A stretch of DNA of 64,000 nucleotides from Erythrobasidium yunnanense (GCA_001600175.1 BCJC01000009.1:434001-498000), one strand, 5' to 3'; positions 21,188-33,157 are shown, numbered from the stretch's first letter. Notes: generated by a model from the sequence alone, not told the origin. Numbers and translations: made by a program.

Positions 21188-24100
21188 ATGCCGAATACGA
21201 GATTCCTACTGACGCTGCTCGTCGTGCTCTGCGTCGCGCAATCAGCCTATGCTTTCGGTGCTGGCGAGGTGACCTGAGCTGGCCCATGTTCGACGCCTGA
21301 ATCCTCGCTGATACATCCACAAACCAGATCCCAGCCTCATCAGCAGTCAGCAAATATGGTGTGTCTGCTGCGACCTGCTTCAAATCATGACAATTCCCTT
21401 GGCCCGTGCCTGACCCGTCGTACCTGATTTCTTGGATACAGCATACAGACATGGAACAATCGAGCAAGTCCTCGATAAGCTCGCAAAAGTCGCATCCTCT
21501 GGCGGATTCGATGTCGGAAGCCTGGTCAAGGGCGTCGCTGGCGCTTTCCTGAGCGGTGGAGGCGTAGGCGCCCTGGCTTCGTCTGTCAAGAACTCGAAGG
21601 GAAATACGTTTACTGGTTTGGACATCAAGTCAGTGTGCAAGCCAGCTGCAATACACTTTTGGCTGATGTGCAGCGAACAGACGCGTCTACTTCGGTAAAT
21701 GCCTTGTCGTGAAGAGACACACAGACAGACTTGCTGATACAATGTGCTAGGCAACTGGCTCCGCGACTACAGCCAAGCTATGGACGTTGCTGGCTTGAGC
21801 AAGCTCTCAGACGATAGCATCCTCATCCTAATCATGTGCCTTGGCTTCCTTTCCTTCGGATATGCGACAGAAGAGTTTGAAGTCACGAAAGAGCGACTCG
21901 GTGTGTATCTCACCGTAGAGCACATTGTGAGTCCGCCTAACTGGCATTTCGAGAGGTCTTAGCTGACCAGTTTTTTAGGATGTGAGTAAAGCATGCTTGG
22001 CTGTAATATCACAAGCGCCAACGCACCTGACACAACTCACAGAACCCCAAAGGCTACCCTTCGAATGCTCAACAGTATGACTCCCGTCTTCGTGGACCCG
22101 TCAATGACCGCGAGCTCGAGATTGACCCTAATAACGGCATGAAGCGCTACATCGCAAGCTCAGGAGATTTGTTTGATACCTCTGCAGACTGTATCAGAAG
22201 ACATCTGCGAAGAGCTATCGAGATGCGAAGATGTAGGTCCGCTCAACTAACAAGAGGTGTGCTGGCTTATAAGATGTAATACAGCGGGTGACGAGCATGG
22301 ATCTTACCGAGAGCTGGGAACAGCACTGCATACTCTCGAAGGTACAATCAACGTCTAAATTAAGAGAGTGTCCAGCTAAGATGCGGTTACATAGACTTCC
22401 TGGCTCATAGCAATTATGTCGAGATCGCCTTGCAGAAGCTAGGATATGACGATATCTATGCTCATGTCGGAGACAATGTCAAAGTACGAGCTCCGAGCGG
22501 CGAGTCCGTACCACCTATGTAAGTCCGGCTTTCGTACCTTCTTTTCAGTCTTGCCGACTGTCTTGTTCCCGTACAGTGTGACAGGTACTTTCGGAAGCTT
22601 GGACTTCTTCTCTTCTGTGCTCGGAGAAGTAGGGGACAAGCTCTCTTCCGCGACTGTAGACGATCTGGACGCCAAATTCGCCGATGCCCGCAAGCAAGCT
22701 CAGAATGAGGGCAATTCAGCCAAATTGAGAAATCTATTGAGCAAGATACCCTCTGGAAACAATAACGATGTCAATGCCCAGATTGACGACGTGGAACGAA
22801 TCAAGCAGCAGGCCGTAAACATCGATCCGTAAATATAAGAACGCTACAACCGCTAATGTACGGATACGCTGAGACATGTTGATTCCTCTTAGCACCAAGC
22901 TCGCTAGCAAAGAAGCGCAAAAGATGTTCATCGACATCTTCAAGACCCACGACAACATCTTCAAAAGTAAGGCTGCATGGCCTGTTATAAGTCCTAACGT
23001 TGACCCCAAACTGCAGGTATCGAGAACACCCTGGAGGAAGTCGGACTACAAGACATGATTGACGAGCTCTCAAACGCTTTGACAGTCTTCATCCTGACTG
23101 CTATCGATCCATGGATCTCACCTATCGTCAAGCAAGTAAAAGATGGTATCACAACTGGAATGGAAGCTATTGCTGGCACTGAGGATCAGACTATCGTCTT
23201 CACTGATCCAAATGCATCCGAGTGCGTATACTCGCGGCTTACATCTGCCACAGATCGGAGGCTGATAAGGAGCTCTGATGCAGCCCAACGCACTCTGTCC
23301 TATCTAAAGACCACTATGACAACCTGCTCAACGCTCCGTGAGTGGTCTGTCGGGCCAGAATCAAGACGAGACTGACTTCTTTGATGGCTACACAGAGCTG
23401 GACTGGGTGAGTGCTGAACTAACTCTTTGAGGATCAGAACCTCATCTCTATTTCTAGTCGCTGTGGCTGTGGTCACCCACTCGGTAACAGTCACTGTCGA
23501 TGCATGGACTAATCACCACGTAGACATCGATCAAGCTATCAACAAGGTAGCATGGCTGCTCATACTTCAGGGGCTCGACAACTGATGTTTTCGATGCAGA
23601 TCCTGGAGGCCATTCACCATCCTTATTTCGCCCGAGGTGATTCAGCAGTGCAGAATGATATGATCGACGTGTAAGTCGGCATTCTCATGTGCACACACAT
23701 GACCTGAATAGTGGAATAGCGTGCGTCAATGGATCGAGAGCCAGTCTGGACAAGAAAAGACAGCTATTCTTCGAGGTCTTACCAAAGGTACGCACGCTCG
23801 TTATCTTGTGCAGGCACGTGCTGATAGATCCGTTATAGAATCGGTCAAGGCCGGTCGCAATAAGCGAGATGATGCTGAAAGCTTCGGTACTCTGGGTCAT
23901 CGATGCGGCAAAGGACATGCTCACGGTGCCGGAGGTGCTGAAGGCCGTCCTTATGGGACTCATCAAACGAGCTATGAGAATACTCCTGCTGTTTCTGGCT
24001 ACGGTCAAGAGAACGTGTCTTCTTACGCAGGTCGTCAGAGCAATGCCCACGGCCAGAGTAACGATGATAACTCGTACGGAAGGACCAGCGAGAGCCGTCC

Positions 24101-24911
24101 ATATGGCGGAGGCAACCAAGAGCAGTCCTACGGAAGCTCGTACGCTCAGCAGCAGCAGACTTTCGGCAGTGATTCTCGCAGGGACCACGAGTCTTCGGGA
24201 AGACATGGCGGTCAAAGCCAGTACGGAAGACATGAGCAGTCTGATCAACGCTATGGCCAGTCGAATGCTGGTTACAGCGCCCAAGAGTCTTCCTATGGCC
24301 AATCGCAGAACAGCTATGGACAAGGTCGCTCAGATGAGAATCGCTACGGTACTGGCGAGTATGGCGAGAAGCGATTCGGTCACTCGGACGATAACACAGG
24401 TAGATATGGTCAGAACGATGATAATGACAGAAGATTTGGCTCAGGCAGACAAGAGGGCTACGGAGGTGGATCATCGGCCTACAGCAACGAGACTAACCCG
24501 TATGGACGTCGACAAGATGACACACCTTCCTACGGTCGAAGAGACGAAAACGAGAACCGCTATGGTCAGTCGTCTGGACGCTATGGCAATGACGATGTAG
24601 AGCAGAGCATTGGCCGCATGAACCTACGAGACAATGACGAAGGCTCATCGAGATATGGTCAAGGAAGACAGGAAAACCAATACTCCGGTCGCAATAATGA
24701 GTCGTATGGACATCACGGTCGTCGAAATGAAGACGACACCGAGTCTGGAGAGCGAGGCGGCTATGGCAGACGACACGAGAACGAGGAGCAGAGGGGAGGC
24801 TATGGTCGAAGCAACGATGATGATGATGATGGAGAGCGTCGACATCATGGAGGAAGCAGAAGACGTGATGACGATGAGGATGGGAATGGCTATGGTAGAC
24901 GCGGCTATTAG
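21188..24911 (+). CDS. Het-C-like secreted protein, copy 1, with YG/RGG low-complexity tail
   Basis: A multi-exon gene. The signal peptide (TRFLLTLLVVLCVAQSAYA) is followed by FGAGEIPASS, the usual mature start of Het-C. Core motifs are GLDIKRVYFG, then GNWLRDYSQAMDVAGLSKLS, VEHIDNPKGY, LHTLEDFLAHSNYVE, PPIVTGTFGSLDFF and AIHHPYFARGDSA. These belong to the fungal heterokaryon-incompatibility C family (HET-C, Neurospora). The exon structure includes very small exons: 21681-21694 (14 nt), 21979-21981 (3 nt) and 23396-23406 (11 nt). The last exon, from about 23838, encodes a tail of over 340 residues built of YGQS, YGR, RGG and acidic/Arg steps. It resembles FUS-type low-complexity sequence and is very hydrophilic. 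No frame break seen. A role in cell recognition or death is known only for some alleles in other fungi. Confidence 0.88.
21979..21981 (+). other. predicted 3-nt microexon (GAT) of Het-C copy 1
   Basis: The trinucleotide GAT is preceded by TTTTTTAG and followed by GTGAGT, with a branch-like GCTGAC at 21962. The flanking introns would be 54 and 61 nt. It supplies the Asp of the conserved HIDNP motif, which the paralogue copy 2 encodes without interruption. Skipping it would delete that Asp in frame. Confidence 0.65.
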
Positions 24912-25054
24912 ATCTGGGATCAGAAGCTGAGCTACGATGAAGTGCAGTAGAAGTCCCTTTGCAGTATAGACAGCAGACCCTGCCAATAAATTACAATATA
25001 CACGACTCGCAGAGCCACGGCCTTCGCTTTGTTCGCTTTGCACCGCAGGAAGCC

Positions 25055-27313
25055 ATGGACTTGCGCTACTTCCTGGAACAGCTGCCAGCAGCGTTGCCTG
25101 CTCTTCTTGCAGCTGTCTTCATCGCCTGGCTCGTCAAAACACGTCTGAACGGTCAACGCGAAGAAGCACGAGACTTCGTATGGACAAAGCCAGCGGAGGC
25201 CGAGTGAGCTGCGAACCAGGATCTTCCAGAGCGTCAAATATGAACCATCTATCTGCTTCAGTCCCAGCTGGAAAGGCGATGTTCTCGAAAAGCCAAGCCT
25301 GCATCCTGATTCTGACAGTGCAAGAATCACCTGCTATGACCCATCGACTGGCTACAGGCTTGCTGTGACACCTTCTCCTACGTCTCAAGATATGTATGAC
25401 CTCGTAACGCGAGTAGAAGCCGCTTCGAAGACCTGGCGCAACTCGACGTTCGCGCAAAGAAGACAGGTCTTGCGGAGTCTTCTGGCCTTCTGTATACGCG
25501 AGAAACAATCTATAGCAGAGATATGCTGTCGCGATACAGGGAAGACCAGTAAGCGTGTCTCACGTTAAGCCGTAAAGGTTGTTTTCCCTGAGTCTAGATA
25601 CAATCTGGCAGTGCTGGACGCAGCTCTGGGAGAGATTCTTACTACATGCGAGAAGCTCAGATGGCTTATCAACTATGGCGAAGCGTATCTGAAGCCAGAC
25701 TTCCGGCCGTGAGCCTAGAACTACAACTGTGAATCATTCGCTGATGCTTATATTCTAGCACCTCTTGGCTACTGGCACACAAGACTTCATATGTCCACTA
25801 TGAGCCACTTGGGGTAGTCGGCGCGATCGTTAGCTGGAACTACCGTAAGCTGCCAGTAACAAGAGCATGCGGATCGAGCTGACCCATCGTTACAGCCTTC
25901 CACAATCTCCTATCTCCTGTGGTAGCTGCCATTATGAGCGGCAACGCTATTGTCGTGAAGACATCAGAGAACGTAGCCTGGTCGAGCAAGCATTTTGCAG
26001 ATGCCATCCGATCCTGTCTACAAGCATGCGGCCAAGATCCTAATATTGTCCAAGTTGCAATCGGATGCGAGGCAGAAGCTGCTGCTGCTTTCACACGCGA
26101 CGAACGGCTCGCACATCTTACGTTCATCGGATCGGACGCAGTCGGGAAACAAGTTGCACTGGGTGCAGCGGAAGCTCTTACGCCTGTGACACTAGAGCTT
26201 GGAGGCAAGGTGCGTCTAAGCGACCTTCCCTTGGCGCAATAGGCTAACATTGCCTGCCAGGATGCCTGTGTCGTTCTGGCATCAGCCGATGTCAGTTTCT
26301 TCCAGGATATATATCTCAGAGGCGCATTGTAAGCTGCTGCCACCCTGAGGAGTATCGTATGGCTGATAAGCTCTGGCAGTACCGGCGCTGGTCAAGGCTG
26401 TATCGCTACGGAGCGCTTCATTGTGGATGCCGCAGTATATGATACCTTCATATCCATAATGACAAAGCGAGTGGAAGAGCTACGAGCCGGCATCGATGTC
26501 GGCGCAATGATTAATGGCAATCGCCTTCAGCACCTGCAAAGTCTAGTAGAAGAAGCTGTTAGTCAAGGCGCACGGCTGCTTGTGGGAGGCAAGAATTATG
26601 AACATCCCAAATATCCGCAAGCGCACTACTTCAGCCCGACCCTCTTGTGCGATGTCACAAACGAGATGAGGGTTGCGCAAGAGGAGTGTTTTGCGCCCAT
26701 TATGCTCGTCATGAAGGGAAATGTGGGCGATATAATCAACCCGAGCCTTATAATCGAGGCTGACTCTTCACGGGCTCAACAGGATATTGATGACTGCGTT
26801 CGGATAGCCAATGGGACGAAATACGTAGGCAGACCTCGTTACGACGCAATCGTAAGCTGACAGCTGTGAGATAGGCTCTAGGAGCATCTGTCTTTGGCCG
26901 TAACAAAGCAGACTGCCGGTATGTGACCAAGCGCCTGCAATGCGGCATGGTCAGCGTGAACGACTTTGGCGTCTTCTACCTGAAGTGAGTCAGTCCCATG
27001 GCGTGGGAGATCTTAAGCTAATGTAAGTCACAGTCAAGGAACACCCTTCGGAGGCGCGAAAGCATCTGGCTACCATCGCTTCGGTGGACCAGAAGGTCTG
27101 CGTTCGCTGTGCAACCTCAAGACAGTGACGGAGGACAAGCTGCACGGCTGGGTTCAGACATCGATACCGCCGCCTTTGAGATATCCAGTTGTGGATGGAA
27201 AGATGGCATGGCGGTTCGTGAGTGGACTCATAGAGTTGATCTACCATCCTCAGTGGTTAGGGAAAGCTGGCGGGCTGTACGGCTTGGTAACGCCTAGAAG
27301 CTACAAGAAGTAA
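25055..27313 (+). CDS. membrane-anchored aldehyde dehydrogenase, Msc7-like
   Basis: About ten exons. The N terminus has one hydrophobic segment (LPALLAAVFIAWLV, residues 12-25), as in Msc7-type ALDHs that sit in the ER membrane. The catalytic domain is complete. It contains GVVGAIVSWNYPFHN, the NAD-binding TFIGSDAVGKQV, the general-base Glu in TLELGGKDACVV, the nucleophile Cys in TGAGQGCIATER, and late motifs QEECFAPIM and GGAKASGYHRFGGPEGL. It oxidises aldehydes to acids with NAD(P), and the physiological substrate is not known for this branch. Exon ends 25203/25262, 25548/25612, 25708/25759 and 25844/25896 were set by motif continuity. The tail after the catalytic domain (HGWVQTSIPPPLRYP and then IYHPQWLGK) is characteristic of the membrane-anchored subgroup. 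Its stop lies 26 bp from that of the convergent glyoxalase gene. Confidence 0.87.
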
Positions 27314-27339
27314 TATAAAGCTCGAGTCCGGCGGTATGT

Positions 27340-28624
27340 TTAGCCTTTGAAGTTGTTCTTGAGTTCACGAAGACCAGCCATGGCCTCGACTGGGTTCTTG
27401 GCTTTTGTCGCGTTCACGACGGCTTCGCTCGTCAAGCGCATGAAGACGTTCATCTGTCTGTTATCCTCGATCGTGTATTTGCCAGTCGTTTCGCCAGTCG
27501 CGTCGATGTCCTTCTTCCACTTCTTGATAGCTTCATTGTTCGGGTCGATCGACAAGGCGAAATCCACATTCCCTTTGCTGTAGTTGTGTCCGTCGTAGAC
27601 CTTGGTGTCTGCTGGAAGGGAGCCTAGGGTGAGGTTGAGGGCCTTGTCCATCTCTTCAGCTGTGCCTTCGAAGAAACGACCGCATCCGCCGTTGAAGCTA
27701 CAGGACGGTCAGTGAAGATCGTGGGCCTTGTACGGCACCTTACAGTGTGTCACTATGATGCGAGACATTAGTATCGATGCCTCCTAGATACGCGCTTTTC
27801 AGCTTACCCGGTAAAAACTACTCTCTGGTCTTTTGAGGTATCTTCGGCGAAGAAGCATGTCGAGTCTTGCGTATGGCAAGGAGTGTGGTATCCTGTTACT
27901 TTGATATTCTTGCCAATCGTGAAAGACTCTTTATGGCTGATCTGCGGTATTCATTAGATCAGCTGGTTGTCTTGCCATATCCCTCTCTTAATCCACGTAC
28001 CTTCTTTGTGAGACCTTGAACCTGCTCTGAACCACCGTACACCGTGACCTTGGGGAAAGACTTCTTGAACTCGTTGTTCCCGCCAGCATGATCGCTTGAA
28101 GGCTGCTTCAGCCGGAGCGCATCAACAGTTCTGTAGAGCAGGCCTACTCATGGTGGTGGGTCGTGATGAGATGCTCGCCTGAGAATGCGTCAGGCATGAG
28201 CGTGCATGATGACATCCGGCTAGAGCGTACCTATCTTTACGCCTTCTTTCTCGGCTGCTTCTTTGACTGTAGTAGAGCATTAGGACCTAGATAATGACAG
28301 TTTTAGACGACGCCTTGCCTTTCTTGACATCGTAGGGATCAACCGAAGCAGCTATGCCTGTCTCTTCGTCGATCAGGAGGTCTTGTGAGCTGGCTTCAGC
28401 TTGCGCATTCATCAATATGACATTCATGGATGCTCACATGCGTAGTTGTCGCTTCGGACGGGAACTGGAACGACTCTCATCTTGGAGCTTCGGGTAGGCG
28501 ATGATGATGTCGGCTTTTTGTGGAAAGCAAGGGCAGCTATGAGGACAAGGACGCACAAGGCTGTAGTAGAGAAAGCTCTGCGTGAAGGTAGAAGACTGCT
28601 GATTCGTGAGCTGTTGCGAAGCAT
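27340..28624 (-). CDS. hydroxyacylglutathione hydrolase (glyoxalase II), dual start
   Basis: The minus-strand gene encodes a metallo-beta-lactamase-fold enzyme that hydrolyses S-D-lactoylglutathione to D-lactate and glutathione. The metal motif is TTHHHDDHAGGN. Later ligands lie in GYHTPCHTQDS and VFTGDTLFNGGCGRFF, and the substrate-binding part is KVYDGHNYSKGNVDFAL. ATG 28624 gives a presequence (MLRNSSRISSLLPSRRAFST...) with a mitochondrial-type cleavage site. The internal ATG 28480 starts right at the enzyme (MRVVPVPVRSDNYAY). Two isoforms, mitochondrial and cytosolic, are therefore likely, where S. cerevisiae uses two genes (GLO4, GLO2). Exons include 28438-28624, 28319-28381 and 28231-28266. 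The second intron (28267-28318) has a GC donor. All metal ligands are present. Confidence 0.9.
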
Positions 28625-28802
28625 GCAATGATCAGGAGAGTAAACTACATTGACCTCGCAGAGGCATAAGCGGACTGCGCTGATACTAAGTAGAATGGGA
28701 TATATAGTATAGATACAGCGAAGATTGACTGAACTTGTCTTATCAAGACTTATTGATGGCTATTTCGCCAGTCTATAGCAGAAGAAACGATCGGCAGCCT
28801 CT

Positions 28803-31720
28803 TTACCACCTTCCTGGAGGAGGAGGTTGATTTCCGCCCCATCTGTGCGCATTCAACATCAGCTAGGCAGCTAGATTGCGAGTTTAGCCCTACTTACCCT
28901 TGCCCGCCATAAGGACCGCCTGGAGGACCACCTTGTTGCTGGTGATGTTGCTGATAAGCCTGACCAGGATATCCGCCTCCGTCATGGAGAGGCGGAGGAG
29001 GACCTCCGAACTGAGGCTGCTGATAGCCGCCGTACTGATCAGGCTGCTGGTAGCCTCCTCCAGGAGGACCGTACTGATTTCCGCCATACTGGCCTTGAGG
29101 AGGACCATAGTCTGCCGGAGGCGGAGGCGGGTGGTTCTGGTGCTGATATCCTGCATTGTCGCCGTACTGCTGGACATAGCTCTGGTTGCCTCCATACTGC
29201 TCCTGTCCTCCATAAGAGGGCTGCTGATGTCCGCTTGGTCCGCCATACGAGTCCTGCGCAAGCGGTGGTGCACCTCCGTCATATCCAGGTCCACCCATCT
29301 CCCTGCCAGGGAAAGTCTGATGGAATTGCTGATAGCCAGGTATCTGGTGCAACTGCTGCTGAATGAAGCCAGAAGCTTGTCCTTGCAGCTTCTGAGGTGT
29401 AGGCAAGAAGGATGTATAGCCGCCTGGACCTACGCTTGGCTCCTCTGTAGCGTGCCCCTTCCTGTGGTTCTTGTGGTCGCGTACAGCATCTCTCGTTAGA
29501 GCATTCAAGGTGTAATTCTTGTCCTCGCTGTCGATCCACTTGCGAACGGTATCTTCCATTTCACGCTGAGTAGGGTGATTGCCGCCGAAGAATGGATGAT
29601 ACAGGATATTAAGGAGTTCTTCCACCGTACGGCGGGCATCGACACTATTGCCTGCATCAGCTAGAGTGCTCCCTTGGAAAGAGTTTTGCAAGCCAGCTTA
29701 CCTCGTATCATCCCAAGCCTTGACGACATCTTTCACAATATGCCTAACAATGACTACAGCAACTTGTCCAGCTGGCTCGTTCAGGATACCTGGCGATAGA
29801 GGTCAGCGTAATGTCTCCGCGTTATTGCCCGTCCTAAGCGTACCGTTGAAGTGATCTTTAGCCAATACTATTTGTTGATCCATACATCGATCAGTGGAAG
29901 TGGAATGAACGTTAAGCGAAAAACGTACGGGAATGCGTAGGATGAGCGTAATTCGGATCATTGAATACCCTGAACTGATCCTGCGAGTTCACAACCTGTG
30001 TAGATCCCTGCGACAACACGCCAGTAGCTTGTTGCACTTCATGCACGATGCCAAAGTTAACACAAGATCTCTGCCGCTAAGGCTTAAGTGAAAGCTTACT
30101 GATAGGCTTAAGGTATGGCTCGAGCGTTACGAATACGAAAGTCGCGATAGAATTGCCGATCTTCTCCGTCAAGGCATTCAAGCCGGGAATCTGCAGATAG
30201 TCTATGGATCAGCATACCTATCGTGCAGCGTGAGTACCATGATTTGGTTGATCACCTTCTCCATAGTCCTCTCGATATATTTAGCCACATTGTCTCTGAA
30301 GCTGAGGACTTGCCAGAGGACAGCATGTAGCTCTTGCGGACTCATGTCCATCGGGTCTTTGCCCATACCACCTGCTCTAAGATTGTTCACACCTTCCATC
30401 TCTCTAGACAGGTTCTGGCCGTCTCCTCCTGGGATCTGGAAGAGCATGTCTCGAATAGAGTCGATACCTCGATCTTGTGGCGCGTTGCGGGCTTTCTCCA
30501 TTTCTTTGTTGAGATCGGAAACGGAAGCGGATGAAATGTGGTCGTTGGCTTCGCCGAGCTGTCATAATGTATCAGCAGGCAGTTGCATTGATCGACAACA
30601 CTTCCGACATACAAGCGAGTGAATGAAGTCGCTTCCGCCTGTTTATTAAGCCTCAGATTAAGATGACCTTTCGAGATCGCAAAACCTTACTCACCGAAGG
30701 TTCCCGTCACGATAGGTGGGACGTTATGACCACTAGGGGAGCGGACGGTGACATTCGATCCTACATGGCAGAATACCTGCTGGTAACCCAATTTGAGAAG
30801 TACCAATTCGACGTAATTCGAGTGCGCAGGGAAATCCTCCATAGTATGCAGAGCTTGTCCCAGTAGTCTGTAAGCTTCATACAGAGCATCATGACCACCG
30901 CCTCCTCGTGCGCGTCTTCCGATATCGATACAGCGAAGTAATGTGTCTCGGACAATGCCTTTCGAAGTTGACCAATGGCCGTTCTCGTTAGCGATATAGT
31001 TCTGCCAATCTCGTCAGCCCTGGTATAATAAACACCGAAGGAAGTAGGCTCACTAGCATGCCTGTCCTGGGGTCCACTTCGAGTTCTTGTGGGTCGACGG
31101 GTGGTCGCAGACCAGGGTGTACAGAGCGTGCATCCTTGTTCTCGTTATAGTCTTTCGGGTTGTCAATATGCTCGGTAGGCTGCGACGATAGCAACTAAGT
31201 AATACCACAGGCTGACGGGCTGAAGTCGCTTTACCAGATACACGCCCAATCTGGCTTCTGTCACTTCGAATTCGCCGGTCGCATATCCGTGCGCGAGGAA
31301 GCCTAGAACCATAACGAGGTTGAGGATAGCCTGTCTGCTGAGCTTGCTCAGTCCAGCTACATCCATGGCTTGGCTGTAATCGCGTAGCCAGTTGCCTGGA
31401 AGCAAACGCTTAAGCTCAGCACTGCATAGAGCAGCAGATGCTCGTAGCTCACCAAAGTAGATGCGCTTGATGTCTAGACCTCCGAACTTCTTCGCGAGAA
31501 GGCCTCCAGTGACAGCGCCTAGCAGGCCAGCAGCACCTCCGTTTCCTTTGGCGATTTCTCCCAGAGTGTCGCACAGATCGCCATGTCTGAAGGCTTTCCC
31601 TTCAAGGTACGAGTATGCAGGGATGTTTCCAGCTCCAAAGCACAGCGCAGGGGTAGCAGTGTTCAGAATGATGACGAGGACCAGCAAAGGCACGAGCATG
31701 GACGTTGTTCGAGGAGCCAT
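28803..31720 (-). CDS. Het-C-like secreted protein, copy 2, with G/P/Q/Y prion-like tail
   Basis: Minus-strand paralogue of the gene at 21188. The signal peptide (MLVPLLVLVIILNTATPALC) is followed by FGAGNIPAYSYLEGKAFRHG, then GLDIKRIYFG, NWLRDYSQAMDVAGLSKLS, TEHIDNPKDY, QALHTMEDFPAHSNYVEL, VPPIVTGTFGGSDF and THSLLAKDHFNGILNEPAG. It stays closer to the classical HET-C wording than copy 1 and has fewer introns. For example, KRIYFG and HIDNP are uninterrupted. The 57-nt intron 31396-31452 has no stop and a length divisible by three. The C-terminal tail (about 150 residues) is rich in Gly, Pro, Gln and Tyr (YGGNQ, GGPPPPLHDGGG, QQHHQQQGGPPGG) and finishes in a small last exon coding for WGGNQPPPPGRW. 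The protein looks intact. It is divergent from RCE1 with 292 bp between starts. Confidence 0.9.
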
Positions 31721-32012
31721 GGTGCTCTCGAATTCTGATCAATTAGTAGAGAAGCAAGAGTCGTCGTTTCTTGCTTCGAATTGTCGCACTTCAAATCGGC
31801 GAAACGCGAAGGCACAGCCCGAAACAGCCAAGCAAGCATTGCGGTGTTACACGATGGCAATACAATCATGCAAACAGCGTATCTACAGAGTCTAGCGATG
31901 ATACTGCTACTTTTCCAGGAGCATACAGTACGCCCTTTTGTCCAGCAACAAAGGGCGTGAAAATGATGATGATTTCGAAGTCGAAGAAGCTTGCATCCAT
32001 ACTGACATCTGA

Positions 32013-33157
32013 ATGACCATGGACATCCTCTACAACACGCTCTATACAGCCAGCTACGTCGGGTCCCTGTTTGTCCTCCCATCTGCAAGAACTGGCGGAG
32101 GCCGCCTTGATCCAGCGACAGGAAGACCGCTTACTCGGGACACACCTCATGTCCTACGTGCTCGCTTGACGGGCGTAGGATTGAGCTCTCTAGCTTCATT
32201 GGCTATCGTCGCTGGAATCGCTCTCAAACGCCAGAATGGAGTGGCCGACCCAAAGAGGATAGCGGAACTGCTAGGGCTCTGGAAACCTGGCATCTCGCTC
32301 TCTCAACTTGCAAAGCTCGTTACTCTGCCGCTAGCATGTACGGCCAGCCTGTTTGCGGGACCACTTTTCACGCTCGGCCTCGACCGAAGACTGCCTGGGA
32401 TGAGCCTCTTCAGCTGGAAGCTTGATGTAGTAGCAACTCTCAAGCGTCTGACTGGTCTTAGGAACTATGTTGTCGTATGTCTTGACGATTGCTTTGTCTG
32501 CAGTCTATACTAATCTGATCTTCTCATATAGGGCCCTCTGACCGAAGAAATTGTCTTCCGTAGCTGCATTATTGCGACTTCATTCATGGCTAGCAGGAGC
32601 AGAAGGCATCTTATCTTTGTTGCGCCTCTATACTTCGGAATAGGTGAGGGCGATAAACCGCTTCATCAAGCAATAGCTGACGAGAGTTTACGCCAGCGCA
32701 TGTCCATCATGCATACGAAGTGTTCGTCAACGGAGGACGTACGAAGGAAGCTCTGCATCGAGGGGTTTTCGGTTCTCGTAAATTCAGGCTTGTCTTGGCT
32801 CTGTATCGCAGCTAACGTACGCTCGTTTCACAGTCTTTCAATTCCTATACACATCGATCTTCGGCTTCCATGCTTCTTTCCTTTTCTTGCGAACGGGGAG
32901 CCTACTCCCTCCAGTGCTGTCGCACATGTTCTGCAATATCATGGGTTTCCCCGATCTCGGCGAAGCTCTGCAGCGGCATCCCAGCAAGAAAGCTGGTAAG
33001 CTTCACTCATGTAAACTGTCTATAGCAATGAGCTGATAAACAAGCCTGCCTTCAAGCTATCATCGCGGTATATGTGCTAGGTATCCTCGGGTACGCAAAG
33101 ACACTATGGCCGCTGACGAAGCCCATTCTATTCGGAGGCAGTCTGCATTGGAGGTAG
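32013..33157 (+). CDS. RCE1: CAAX prenyl endopeptidase Rce1
   Basis: Five exons, with ATG 32013 chosen as the first in frame (a second Met lies two codons later). The product is a polytopic ER membrane glutamyl protease that removes the last three residues of prenylated CAAX proteins such as Ras and a-factor-type pheromones. The three ABI/CPBP motifs are present: [11 protein letters not shown] (catalytic EExxxR), [11 protein letters not shown] (FxxxH) and [10 protein letters not shown] (HxxxN). Hydrophobic segments surround them, and the N-terminal helices are seen at [11 protein letters not shown] and [20 protein letters not shown]. The junctions at 32471, 32650, 32778 and 32996 keep these motifs in one frame. 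Length is about 300 residues, normal for fungi. No oddity seen. Confidence 0.9.

Noticed and set aside
23685-24474. Long minus-strand frames opposite the Het-C copy 1 tail
   Set aside because: They are antisense shadows of the repetitive YG/RGG coding sequence, with skewed composition and no motifs.
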